Assembly (NCBI GenBank): GCA_015183035.1
Contig: JACZZP010000003.1
Coordinates: 1,984,001 to 2,048,000, forward strand
Length of the DNA: 64,000 nt
Source of the DNA: Meloidogyne chitwoodi
Taxonomy: Eukaryota > Nematoda > Chromadorea > Rhabditida > Meloidogynidae
Direction of reading: 5' to 3'
Both the position numbers and the translations under genes were made by a program. A model generated the notes under the pieces. That model was not told the origin of the DNA and ran no database searches. It was given only the letters and a program-made list of their open reading frames with translations. Of this stretch, positions 12,701-23,764 are shown piece by piece (the first letter of the stretch is position 1; every line of letters starts with the position of its first letter).

Positions 12701-13123
12701 ATTTTATTTTATTTAAAATTTTATAAATGTTGGAGTACGTTTAGATTGACAGTTTGAATTCTATCGCTTTATCTGTTTTATTTTTGGATGTCAGTCATTA
12801 GGCTGATATAAAAAATATTTTTTTATTTAAGAGATTAAAAGATCAAACAATTTATTAAATTTTAAAACAACTAAATAATATACGTATATTAAGTAGAGAA
12901 AACTAAAAAAAACAATTACTTATATTCTTTAATTTAAATATTACTTTAAAAATATATAAATTATGTACATACATGATTGTAAAGTAATAAATTTAAATTT
13001 TAAAAAATATTATTAAATTATTTTATTTTTACAGAATTTAAAAAATAAATAAATAAAAATATATTTTAAATAATTTTTAATAAATTAAATAACAACAATT
13101 AAAATTAAAATAAATAAAATAAA
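9788..13123. other. Gene-free AT-rich region
   Basis: About 3.3 kb of very AT-rich sequence dominated by TTTAAAT- and AAATAAA-type runs, with no exon or RNA gene I can support. The only structured item is the MITE at 12544-12806. It contains the 3' end of the TOG gene and the upstream region of the GPCR. Confidence 0.6.
12544..12806. mobile_element. MITE with TA target-site duplication (Tc1/mariner-like)
   Basis: A 263-bp element with imperfect terminal inverted repeats of about 30 bp: TCAGTCTAACGACTGACAT on the left and ATGTCAGTCATTAGGCTGA on the right. It is flanked on both sides by TA. No transposase frame is present, so it is non-autonomous. The TA flanks suggest mobilisation by a Tc1/mariner transposase; that is inference. 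Confidence 0.65.
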
Positions 13124-15068
13124 ATGTTCTTAGAAGATGGAAATACTCAAAATTTACCAAATTGTAATATTTGTTTAGGATCTACTGATGCTGATTATCA
13201 GGTTTAAATAAATAAATAATATTTAAATAAATAATATTTTATTTAAAGATTTATAATTTAATTGTTAGTGGAACAATATTAGCATTAATTGGAATTATTG
13301 GATTAATTGGAAATTTATTAATAATTTTTGTATATTCCCAACCTGAATATAATTTAAATTCAACAATAATTTATTTAAAAGCTTTAGCAATTTCTGATTT
13401 ATTTATGACATGCACAGCAATGTTTTTATTTGTTTTGGAAGCTTGGAGACATCATGGACATATTTGTATTTTTTAATTAATTATTTTAATTTTTTAATAC
13501 TTTGGGAATAATATGTCTTTTTATAAGGAGAAAAGGAGTGTTTTTCTTTGAATAAAAAAAAAATAATTTTTTGCCCTTATTACCCTTATGATTACCTCCT
13601 AGGCTGGGAGGAAATTTTTTATTTTTTGTCTTAAAATAAATTAAAATAAATATTTTAAAAATTTATTTTTATTTTTTAAAGCCTTAGCCTTTGCATATGG
13701 TATGGGTGCTCCTTTTTTCTTTCCTTTAGCTTCAACATTTCAAACTACATCAGTTTATTTTTGTGTTGGTGCTGCTATTGACCTTTTTATTAATGTAGCA
13801 TTAAAAGAATCTTCTTCTTCTTCATTAAATTTATCTTTTTGTAAAGTTAAAAGAGCTCGTAAATTTGTATTAATAATTTCAATATTGGCTATTTTATATA
13901 ATATTCCTCATTTTTTTGAATTAAGAGCTGTTAAATGTTTAGAAAAAAATAAAGGAATAAATCAAATTAGTCTTCAAATTTGTCCTACTGAATTTAGGTT
14001 AATTTTAATTAATTTTTTGAATTAATTATTTAATTCCTTATTTTTTGAATAAATTAAAATATTTTAGAATGAATCACATTTACTACTCTGTCTATTACAC
14101 TTATATGTATACGGTAATAATTTAATTGAATTTATTTTCTAATAAAGGACGTTCAGAGTCGGTCGATTCAGAGTATCTCGTATAACTTTTTTCATTTTAA
14201 ACCTTTTCAAATAGTTTTTATGTCATTCTAAAGAGCTCGAAAAGTAAAGTCTTTTCACTAATTAGACCGATCAGATCAGTTGATTTTTAAAAAAGTTATG
14301 CCCGAAAAACACGAAAATCCCAATTTTCCACTTTTATCGAGCTATAACTTTTTGTTGAGTGATCTGATTGGATCGGTCCAATTGGTTAAATTAATCCTCT
14401 TATCGGATGCTTTGATTAATAAAAGAATTGTTAAGATCGGTTAAGAAATAAAAAAGTTATGGCCAAAAACAAACGTGCTACTCTGAATCGTCCCCTACCC
14501 ATTTTTAATATAATTATTTAGGTATTTATGGCTGTTGGTCCTTTAGTGTTACTTATTATATTAAATGTTGGAATTGTTTTAAATGCTCTCAAAAGGCCAA
14601 GTGATCCTGGTAATTATTTAAAAAATTAATTTAAATAAAATTTATTTAATTTAACAGATTCTGATATTATTAGCCTTGTATTAGTTGTTTGCCTATTTAT
14701 TTTTTGTAATTTTACAGCTTTACTTGTTAATTTTCTTGAATTAACATTTGCTGAACAATTAAAATATTTAATTGTTTATTTGGTTGATTTGAGCAATTTA
14801 TTAGTTGTTAGTTTTTTTTAAATATTTTTTTAAATATTTTATTAATTTTAAGGTAATTAATTGTACAGTTAATTTCTTTGTTTATCTAATTTTTGGAAAA
14901 AGTTTTCGTAAAACTTTAATTAAAATATTTTATAATAAAAATAAATCAACTAATAAAAGAAGAGAATTATTATTAAATAATGAAGAAAATAATGATAAAA
15001 GAAAAAATAAATTTATATCTTTTAATCAAGAATATGAATTATCTATGGAAAATGCTGAAAATGTTTAA
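13124..15068 (+). CDS. Rhodopsin-family GPCR, FMRFamide-receptor-like
   Basis: Predicted seven-helix neuropeptide-type receptor, 369 aa. Seven exons (13124-13201, 13249-13465, 13682-13997, 14068-14113, 14522-14609, 14658-14806, 14853-15068) join in phase. TM1 carries LIGNLLIIFVYS and TM2 carries LKALAISDLFM. TM3 starts near ALAFAYGMGAPFFFPLA and ends VGAAIDLFINVAL, where family members have a DRY/DRF motif, so the key Arg is Leu here. TM7 and helix 8 read NCTVNFFVYLIFGKSFR, the layout of FMRFamide-type receptors. The tail is Lys/Asn-rich. A MITE sits in the fourth intron. The weak DRY region may mean altered G-protein coupling. The family call is by motif layout; the ligand is unknown. Confidence 0.8.
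14147..14500. mobile_element. GGACG-type MITE, copy 1 (GPCR intron 4)
   Basis: About 350 bp. It begins GGACGTTCAGAGTCGG and ends ACTCTGAATCGTCCCCTACC, so its termini are inverted repeats of GGACGATTCAGAGT. It is highly similar along its whole length to 31084-31426. Internal motifs shared with the other copy include AGACCGATCAGATCAGTTGA and GTTATGGCCAAAAACAA. It has no coding capacity. Confidence 0.75.
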
Positions 15069-15100
15069 AAATATTTAATTAAATATATTTAATTGTAAAA

Positions 15101-15340
15101 TATTTTTTTTTGAAAATTAATTAAATTTGAGAGAGTTACCCTTCATACAAAATCGAATTTAGCCTTATGTTTTCTCCTTTTTTCTTCTCTTAAATTTGTT
15201 AAAATTATTAAAAAAGAAATTTTCGAATTTTTAATTTTAATTTATTAAAAAAAAAAGTTGATTTATTTCCATTTTTAATGGACAAAAATATTTGACCAGA
15301 ACGCCGAGATCATAATTATTTACTATTTAATAACTAAAGC
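15101..15340. repeat. 240-bp dispersed repeat, copy 1
   Basis: Direct repeat of 17121-17358, starting in a T-run followed by GAAAATTAATTAAATTTGAG and sharing GACCAGAACGCCGAGATCAT near its end. The copies differ by scattered substitutions and short indels. They lie 2.0 kb apart and flank the whole gene at 15703-16779. There are no inverted termini, so an LTR or MITE is not supported. Confidence 0.75.
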
Positions 15341-15619
15341 TTTAATTTAAAATTAATTAATTTTGGACTTATAATTTTTTTTAAATAAAACCATGTGATT
15401 CTTGTTACTTTTCATGGAATAATTTAATAAATTAAATAAATTATTTAACAATTAATTATTTTTTAAAAGACATTAGTAGTTTTTAAAAAAGAATAATGAA
15501 TGCTCACAAACCAAATAAATATTTTTAAAAAATAATATGTAATTATTTAATATAGATAATTTTTCAACTTAAAAATTTCAAATAATTAATATTTATTTCC
15601 CTAAGAATATTTACAGTAG

Positions 15620-15627
15620 TATATAAG
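15620..15627 (+). promoter_or_regulatory. Candidate TATA box
   Basis: TATATAAG lies 76 bp upstream of the ATG at 15703. A short sequence with more C than its surroundings (ACCAACTTAACTCCACTC) follows it, a sensible place for initiation. It is a motif match only. Confidence 0.4.
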
Positions 15628-15702
15628 CTCAAGTTGAATTTTCAACCAACTTAACTCCACTCTTCATTGTTCTAAATCTAAAACGACTGCTTATTGCTAA
15701 AA

Positions 15703-16779
15703 ATGCTCCACTTCTTGTTGATTCTAAATTGTGCATTCAACGTTTTGTCATTGCCAGTTGGAGACGGACATTTTCGCATCAAACGTCTAGCAAGGTATTT
15801 TATATTTATTTAATTTATAATTTAAAATTAATTTTTTTTATCTGTAGGATTGGAACTGGTCCTGATGGATGGCTTGAAACCAACCTTGGATTTTGGAACA
15901 TTTTGTACGTAGTGATGTGGTGGTATTTGGGAATGTAAGTTTTTTTCAAAATTTTAATACTAAATTTTAAACTTTTTTTAGAGCAGCCTTCATTTATCTC
16001 ATAACTCGATGCTACATTTCTTGTTGTGGTATACTTGCCCTTGCTGCTGCCACTGAACGTAGTGCGAAAAAATTTGATGAAAAAGTAGGTTTTTTCTTTG
16101 TTTTTTTTAATAAATGTTGAACTTTTCTAATTTTTCAAAAATTTAGGATAAGTCTGATTCCGAAATTGTCCATTCCATCACAATTAATGTTCGACGTACT
16201 GGATCTGAAATTACACCTTCAACAGCAGGAGAGAGTTCAAGCAAAGGAATTCTGACAGCGCGAGAGACACAGGACAGAGTCATTCTAATTCCTCAAATTC
16301 GTCAAAAGCTTTTCACCTGCCGTGAGATGAGTCGTCGAACTGTTAGAGAAGATGTTGGTTCGAGGAAATTGAAACCAATGGGGACTGCAATAGGCGGCAG
16401 AAAGCCCTCAGTACGAGTGGGAGCAAAAACAGCAATTGGTCTCTCTAAAATTGGTAACAAAAAGTCGAAAAGACTTTCTAGCTCTGGCAAGTCAACGCAT
16501 TCGGGAACAAGTAAGAAAACAAAAAGAATTGAAATTCTTAAAAAAAACATTTCTTTTTTTTTTTAATTTTCAGTTAGTGGATCCTCTAAAGTCTCTACTT
16601 CCTCTGGCAGCAGTAGCAGTTCTTCTTCATCATCTGGCTCATATTCTGTCAATTCAACGCGCTCAACTCGTTCTGGAAGTAAACGATCGTCCCTCTCTAG
16701 AAGGAGTAAACGTTCATCTCGTGGAAGTCGTCGTTCCAGTCGGAAGAGTTCAAAAAGTTCTGATCGTTCGCACAAATAA
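15703..16779 (+). CDS. Unrecognised single-pass membrane protein with Ser/Arg-rich tail
   Basis: 283 aa from five exons (15703-15794, 15848-15934, 15982-16084, 16147-16510, 16574-16779), all in phase. The first 17 residues look like a signal peptide (MLHFLLILNCAFNVLSL). A basic RIKR site, which could be cut by a furin-like protease, follows near residue 28. One hydrophobic segment spans about residues 41-80 (WNILYVVMWWYLGIAAFIYL, then CYISCCGILALAAA). The remaining 200 residues are predicted cytoplasmic, polar and basic, ending in repeated SSSG, RSSRGSRRS and KRS runs. The tail resembles SR-rich sequence but the membrane segment argues against a splicing factor. I do not recognise the family. 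A TATA-like box precedes it and two direct repeats flank it. Confidence 0.75.
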
Positions 16780-17120
16780 ATTCAAAATATAAATATAGTC
16801 TAAAAAAGTAGATATATTATTTTTCCCCAGTCATATTGTGTATGTAAAATAGACAGGCATGAGTTTAAAAATTAACAGAAAAATTCTAATTTTCAAATTA
16901 TTTTACTCATGTCTATTAAAATATATATACTAATTGTTGTTCTACATATAATTATATTATTCTACTATGTATGTATTATTCCCAATATTTAAATAGTCAT
17001 TGTGTTGTATTGAATTATGTACTTATAAATTTTTGTTATTAAAATAAAATAATTTTGTATTATTTATTTTTTAAATTGTTTCTTTTCTTTTAAATTTAAT
17101 ATTTGGTTTTACTGGGAAAA

Positions 17121-17358
17121 CTTTTTTTTTTGAAAATTAATTAAATTTGAGAGAGTTACCCTTCATACAAAATCGAATTTAGCCTTATGTTTTCTCCTGT
17201 TTTCTTCTCTTAAATTTGTTAAAATTAGTAAAAAATTTTCGAATTTTTAATTTAAATTTATAAAAACAAAAAAGTTGATTTATTTCCATCTTTAATGGAC
17301 AAAAATATTTGACCAGAACGCCGAGATCATAATTGTTTGCTGTTTAGCAACCAAAGCC
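17121..17358. repeat. 240-bp dispersed repeat, copy 2
   Basis: Same-orientation partner of 15101-15340. It lies in the 3' flank of the membrane-protein gene and before the 3' end of the p23 gene. Between 16780 and 17854 I see nothing else except AT-rich 3' flanks. Confidence 0.75.
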
Positions 17359-17854
17359 ATTAGAATATTAAAATTTAAAGAAAATTAAAAAAAAACAAAA
17401 ACTATATAAAAACCTATTAAAGGAATAAACAATTTATATTAAATTCAAAAAACTTTCCATTATTTAAATAATTTATTTTATAAAAAATAGTCAAAGAGAA
17501 AATAACCACACATTACATCAAACAAGTTTTAGAATGTATTTTTTATAAAATGGAGAAACAATGAGATTTAAAGCATAAATTCATTGGTCTAACAACAAGG
17601 CTTTTCGTATAAGTCATAAAGAGATTTTTATGATGAGAATTTAATGAAGAGGAGATAAAAGTAGAGATGTTTAAATATATCTGAAAATAATAAAATGTTA
17701 TTCTTTAAAAAGAAAAAAAGAGTATATTTGTTAAACTTAATTTTTATAATTAGTTCAATAAAATTAAACAAAAAATAATTAAATCCACAAATAAATTTAA
17801 AAAAATTACGATGTTTATTTTTAATTTGAATGAGTTCATCAAAAAATCCAAACT

Positions 17855-18702
17855 TTATTCATTCGCAGATTTTGTCACTTTCTCATTCCCAATATCTGCT
17901 TCATTAGTGGAAGAACATTCACCCTTATTATTAGCTCCATTCTCATCATTTTTCTTCTCTTCTTTAGATGATATTCCTTCATCCTCATCATCGCCAACGT
18001 TTTCCAAATCACCCATTTCATCATCTAAAATGTTAAAATAATTAAAACTAACATAAGAACTGAAAAATTATGAAGGCGTTAACAATAACTTATTTTTAAA
18101 GATTACCGGCACCCATGTCAAAATCATCAAAGCCTTCATCACCACCAGGCATACTACCAAACCCTCTTCCACCGGCTGGCATAAATTTAGAAAAGTCCAT
18201 TGGCGCAGCCACACCTAAATAAATTTTTTAAATCCTCTCAAAAACAATATTAAGAACCTTCATCTTCATAATCAGAAACTTCGTCTTGATCTTTCCATTT
18301 ATTGAAGTCAACTTTTATCCAAGGAACCTATTAAAAACTCTAATTTGTTAATAAAAAAATAATAAAACCTTTCCAGTTGCTTTTAAAAGTCTCGGCCACC
18401 ATTCTTCAGTTTCTTTGGGAATGATAAGTTCCAATCTTCGATTAGTTTCAACCTTTCTGCGCTCTGCGCCTTTCAACTTTGCATACAAAACAAGGTCAGC
18501 TTCATATTTGTCACTTCCCTTTTCTCCACTAAAATTTTAAAAATAGTTTATTTTCTTAATTTTAAATTATTTACATAATTTTGAATTTGTCATCTTCACA
18601 AACAAGTTCCTTTATTTTCAAATCTCCATCTTCAATTGTCAAAAAAATTTGTCCAGCGCGTTGTGCCCATAAAATAGACGGATGTTTAATAACTGAAGTC
18701 AT
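17855..18702 (-). CDS. daf-41: p23-type HSP90 co-chaperone
   Basis: Small cytosolic protein that binds ATP-bound HSP90 and stabilises client complexes. Five exons (minus strand: 18575-18702, 18369-18528, 18258-18327, 18107-18214, 17855-18024) join in phase to 211 aa. The CS domain covers about residues 1-110, with PSILWAQRAGQIFLTIE, LKIKELV, LVLYAKLKG and EEWWPRLLK. The p23 signature VPWIKVDFNKWKDQDE follows. After it come a Gly/Met/Phe-rich linker (MPAGGRGFGSMPGGDEGF) and an acidic tail, as in p23 proteins, though the tail is somewhat longer than usual. Symbol given by orthology to the single C. elegans p23; synteny was not tested. Confidence 0.92.
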
Positions 18703-19889
18703 TTAAAAATAAAACTGAAAAAAATTAAACAAATATTATTAAGAAATGGAAAAAGAAAAATAAATGACGAAAAAAATAATAATTTTTAATGTTAAATAAT
18801 CAAGTTCTAGAATAAAAATGGCTCTAGAAGGCGCAAAGTGCAGGTTGAGTCTGATTGAAGACTTGAGCTTGTCACAAAAGAGACTGACAAATGAAGCATA
18901 AAAAAATTAAATTTGAGTGTTATGTATTGAATCGAAAAAGACATTAACCATATTACTTTTGGTTAAGTGGTTAAACGCTTTGCAGGTAATTAACAACTTT
19001 ATGAAAGAATGGAAAAAATAAAAATCCTACAAATGTTAAAGAAAATTAATAAAGATTAAACAAAGAATAAATTTTAAATCTTCCAAAAAATAAAATTTTT
19101 TATTAAAAAACTAAGTCAATTGTTAATATTATAAAATTGCATTTTATTTTTCTACATGTACCTTTAAAATAATTTTTTGCTTTCTTATTGCAATTTGATT
19201 ATGATTAATTGCGAATAAAATTTTTTTTGATAAAATTATTAAAATTCCACTTCCATCTTCCATATTCCATCAAATTCCACCTTTTTAGGACATTTTCCTT
19301 CCACTTTCCACCTTCCACTTTTTATTTTTATATTTTTTCTTCCACTTTCCACTTTTTATTTTCGGATTTTGCCCATCCCTGGTATTTATTTCTCTTTTAT
19401 ATGTGCTTTCTTAATCAAAATTTATTTTATTTTTTTAAGGATTCATCTTCACAATTAATTAAAAATTAAAGGAATTTTTAAAATAATTTATTTAATAAAT
19501 AGAAAAAAAGAAAAGGTGAAAATTAAAATATTATTTATTTATTTAATTGAAGAGATCGTAAAAATCTGTGGAATAATTTAACAAATAATTAATTAAAAAA
19601 TATATATTTATAAAAATGCTTTAATTTTTTATTTTCTAAATTAAAATCTAATTTATTAAATATTTAAAGCATTTAAGGGAATAATATATTATAATTATTT
19701 TAAGCTCAAAAATAAAATATTAGAAATAAAATGGCAGTAAAAATATTAATTTTTTGAAAGAATTTTTTTAATTTAAAATTATTGGTTTTTCTATAACTTT
19801 TTCTCCTCTTTTTGTTGTCTTCCTTCAATTAATAAATTACCCAAACAATTATTGTTTAACTAAAAAATTAATAAAATTTTTTCTATTTT
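18703..19889. other. Intergenic region with pyrimidine-rich degenerate repeat
   Basis: Contains the p23 promoter side and the 3' flank of the FnIII gene. Between about 19245 and 19365 there are several imperfect copies of a TTCCACTTTCCACTTTTTAT-type unit, a degenerate minisatellite on the pyrimidine strand. Near 18960 there is a sequence resembling a tRNA D-arm with no T-arm. No gene is supported. Confidence 0.5.
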
Positions 19890-22800
19890 TTAAATTAAAA
19901 ATACTTTAATTTCATAATTATTTTCTACATTTTCCCCTTTATTATTAAAAGGTAAAAGTGTCACTGTAGTCTCAGAACCAGTAGAAGAAATACAAGAAGA
20001 AGAATGTGGAGATATATTATTTAAATTATTATTATTAATTATTTTATTATTATTTAATATTTGTTGTTTAATTGGTGTATTATTATTATTAATATTATAA
20101 TTATTAGGATATTTTTCTAATGAAGTTATTATTAATGAATTATTGCCATTTATATTATTTTTATAATTTAATAATGAATTTTCGTCTATTACAACTGACC
20201 TTTTTTAAAAAAATTAAAAATAAATTTAATTAAATAAATATTAATTTAAAAAATAAAAATGCCAAAAATGACATTTTTTGCCATTTTTTAGACAAAATTT
20301 GGCAATTAAAAAAATTAAAATATTTTTAAAAAATACCTTTTAATATTAGAATTAGTATTTTGTTCAATTTTTGTCTTTTTAATCATTAAATTATTTTTTT
20401 CTGCTTTTAAAGGTTTCCTTCTCTGTTTAATCTTCTGCCTTGTATTCCCTCTTTTTAAAGTACAAATAAAAGCAATGAATGCAGTAATTGGAATAAATAA
20501 AATTATAAAAATAATAAAAAATGTAGAAATATCTAATTTAGAAATAAATTGACCAAAAGCAAGAGAATAATAATATTTATTATTATTTAAAGAAGAAAAA
20601 GATTCTTCTGTTATTGTGGTATAAATAAAACGAATTGTTGTTGTTGCATCTCTTCCAAGTAAATCATAAAGCTAAATTAATTAAATAATTAAAATTAATT
20701 TTTAATTAATTAATTAATTGATTTTTTAATTTAAAAAAATAAAAAAATAAAAATTAATTTACCGTATGCCTAACTTCAAATTCACAAACAGCTTCCTGTG
20801 GTAGTAAAATCCACGTAGAATTTGCTTGCTTAAAATTTTTAAAGGTAAAATAAATTTAAAAATAAAATTAATTTAAAAATATCCTAATTTACCTATATAT
20901 TTTTTAAATTAAATAAAAATTAATTTTTCACTAAGACTCTAATGTACTCTTTTTTAAAAATAAACTTACAGCAGCAACTATTTTTGCATTTAATAGACCA
21001 TCTTCTATTTTACATTTATTTTTAATATTTAATAAATCATCTTTAATAATTGGTTCAATATTTATTTCATAAAGTAAAATATTTGCAACAACTTGTGGCC
21101 TTTCCCATTTAATTTGAGCAGAACCATTTTTTGGAAATGTAAATATTGAAAGATGTTTTACTGGTTCTGGCTCTATATAAATTAATAAATTTAAAAAAAT
21201 AAAGATAATTTTAAAAACTCCAACTTATTCCCCATCCCGGGATAATTGAAAGCTTGGAATAAATAAAAATGTTGGAGAGATAAATTTAAAAAAACATTTA
21301 CTTAGTGTGACCTATAAATATTTGACTTTTTTCTATTTAGAAGAATTATATTCTTTTTATTTTTATTTATCTCTCCAAGTTAGCCCAGTCCTTCTAAAAA
21401 AAGATTCTCTTTCAATTAAAATATTATTCTTTAATTAAAAATATATTTACTGCATTCTAAACTGCCAAATCCATAAACTTGTACACATTTCATTGAAAGA
21501 AAATTTCCTTCAAGTAGCGTTGTTGTCACTTCAACATTATTACTATTATTATAATTATTTGCTTTAAGGGTAACCCAATATTCTGAATTAAATGCTAAAT
21601 TGCTAAGAAGAAAACCATCAGATCCATCCTTAAAAATAGACAGAAAATAAGAAAATATTTAAAAAAAAAAAGTTTAAGGGCAATTTCCTTCACAGAGAGG
21701 ACAAATGGTCCAAAATTAATAATGGTCAATGCCATAATTTTAATTAATTAAAACAAAAACTTAAGAGGGAATCATTAAATGGATTAAGAAAATAATTCCC
21801 CTCTATTATTTTAAATATTTTTCTCTCTAACCAATTCAAAGATTTCACTATCTCTGCTACTTTTATTTGCCCATTCAATTTGTAATTGACAATAAGGGAA
21901 AACAACAAAAGAAGAAATTAAAGGACGTTGTTTATTAAATTTATTATTTGGAAGAATTGAAATATTAGTGACATTAGAGTCTTCTTTTTGTCGTTGAAGT
22001 AAATGTCTGCCAAGTCGGGCAGTTAATATTGGCTTTGATTCTTTCATTTCTATTATTATATTTTTAAAAATAGATAATAATGTTATTTTTATAAATATCT
22101 CTTTGCTTTTATTCTATTCACCTATATATATCTCAAAAATTCCAAATATTCTAATTATTAACATATTTTTTAATTTCTCTTAATTATCACTTATTTAGTC
22201 AAAAAAGATTAAATAAGTTTGGAAAGACTACTTTTTCTCAAAATTATTTAAAACATTTTATTCTCTTACCATTTTCATCTTCTTTTTCCAATATTTTTTC
22301 ATCATTTACTAATTTCCAACTAACCCAAGCAGCTACTTTATAATCAGAATTAAATTGAGAATAAAATTGAAGTGATTTTTTATTAATTCCAAATCCATTA
22401 ATATATAAACTAAAATCAATCCAATCAGAAAAAGCTTCTGGAACTTGGATTCCATTTGGAGAAACTGCTTGAACTTGAAATTGATAGAAAAGGCCTGGGC
22501 GAAGTGATGAGACTTTGAAACGAGGAGATGATTCTATCTATAAATGTTAAATATTTTTGTAACTCTAGTGTCAATATTTGACATTAGAGTCTCAGATTAT
22601 AGATAGACAAATTGGAGTCATTAGAGTATTGTCATTTAAATTACCTTTGAGACTCTAATGGCACTCAACTTTTCAAAAATATTCTAAGAGTCCATTAGAG
22701 TCTTAAATTATTAAAATCACTCACAGATGCAGTAATCCACTGTGGTTCTTCCTCCTCTTTTTCTTCGTTATAATTTTCATTTTTTATTTGTTTTCTTCTC

Positions 22801-23764
22801 CATCTAACAACAAAACGAACATTTTCTTTTAAAATTTCTCCTTTTAAATTTTCAAAAATTAAAAAAGATTCAAATTTTTCTTGATTAAGTGAATATGTAG
22901 AAGATGAAGAAGATAAAGAATTTGTTTTTTGTACACATAAAGGTCTAATAAATCCAAAAAAAGAAGAAAAAGAAGAATTTAATAATAAAAAAGAAGATTC
23001 TTTAAAAAATTGTTGTCCTAAAACAAAAGCATTATTTGGTTGAGTATCAATTTGATTAATATTTAATTTTTGAGGAAGAGGAGCATCAGAGTCTAGACAA
23101 CCTTGTTGACACTTTATAAAAGATATTTTATTTTTTTAAAATTTTTTTTTTAATTTTTTACAATATTTTGTAACATTAAAGATGATCCAATAGCCATTTG
23201 TTGATTATAATTTTTATCAGTTAATGATTGGCTATCTGATGGAGCAATAATTTTTCTTTTATTTATTGAAGAAAACTTTAAAATAAATATTTTAAATTTA
23301 AATAAAAATTTTTTTAGTATAAAGAAAAGTTTTAAAAAAATTCCCAAATGAAATTATAAGTAGAAAAAAATACACATAATGCTAGAATAAGTTTGTTTTA
23401 TAATTAATGAAAAAGTTTTGTCAGTGATGGTATGGTCAGGTGGATAACACTCTTGCATTGTTGGTATATAGGGAAGGGTTCGACCACTTTTGTTGGAATT
23501 TTATTAGAAATTGATATTCTTCTCTTTTTTAAAAAAGAGAAATATTTTTTAAATTAGGGAAGGATAAAAATTTAATTAAAAAATAAATTAAAAAACCTTT
23601 TCTGAACATTTAGCCTCACATTGTGCCAAACGAAGATAAAAATTATAATCAATTTGTAAAAAAGGTATAGCTTCAAATCCATTAATTGAATGTAAAATAA
23701 ATAAATAATTAAAAAATATTAAAAAAGGAAAAAATAAAGGGAAAATAATTATTTTGAAAGACAT
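19890..23764 (-). CDS. Anosmin-like fibronectin-III type I membrane protein
   Basis: 748 aa from ten exons (minus strand: 23597-23764, 23162-23275, 22725-23111, 22270-22537, 21832-22049, 21451-21628, 20970-21172, 20763-20828, 20337-20671, 19890-20199), all in phase. Residues 1-29 look like a signal peptide. A Cys-poor box follows (LAQCEAKCSEK and later CQQGCLDSDAPLPQK), reminiscent of the N-terminal Cys-rich region of anosmin/KAL-1, but there is no WAP domain. Fibronectin-III-like modules are suggested by VRFVVRWRRK, then VSSLRPGLFYQFQVQAVSP, and by HLSIFTFPKNGSAQIKWERP. One membrane helix (TFFIIFIILFIPITAFIAFI) precedes a basic, then Asn-rich cytoplasmic tail. Anosmin is secreted, so the helix is a difference. 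It is probably an extracellular-matrix or neuronal-surface protein; the orthologue is uncertain. Confidence 0.7.
23425..23500 (+). pseudogene. tRNA-like sequence in an FnIII-gene intron
   Basis: Contains a box-A-like TGGTCAGGTGGATAAC and a box-B-like GGGTTCGACCAC at tRNA spacing. The T-stem is mostly but not fully paired. The anticodon region does not fold into a good 5+7 arm. Probably a decayed tRNA or tRNA-derived SINE, antisense to the host gene in its first intron. Confidence 0.35.

Noticed and set aside
10000..13100. Many short AT-rich inverted and direct matches
   Set aside because: Expected by chance at this base composition. Only the TA-flanked MITE has matching ends and a target duplication.
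16302..16792. Three other frames over the SR-rich tail
   Set aside because: Shadows created by repetitive Ser/Arg codons. Only one frame joins the upstream signal-peptide exons in phase.
17811..18041. Plus-strand frame at the end of the p23 gene
   Set aside because: Complement of the acidic p23 tail.
18940..18990. tRNA-like GGTTAAGTGGTTAAACGC
   Set aside because: Resembles a D-arm, but no box B or T-arm follows within 60 bp.
19209..19469. Phe/His-rich frame of 86 codons
   Set aside because: Lies in a degenerate pyrimidine-rich repeat, with no splice partners or homology.
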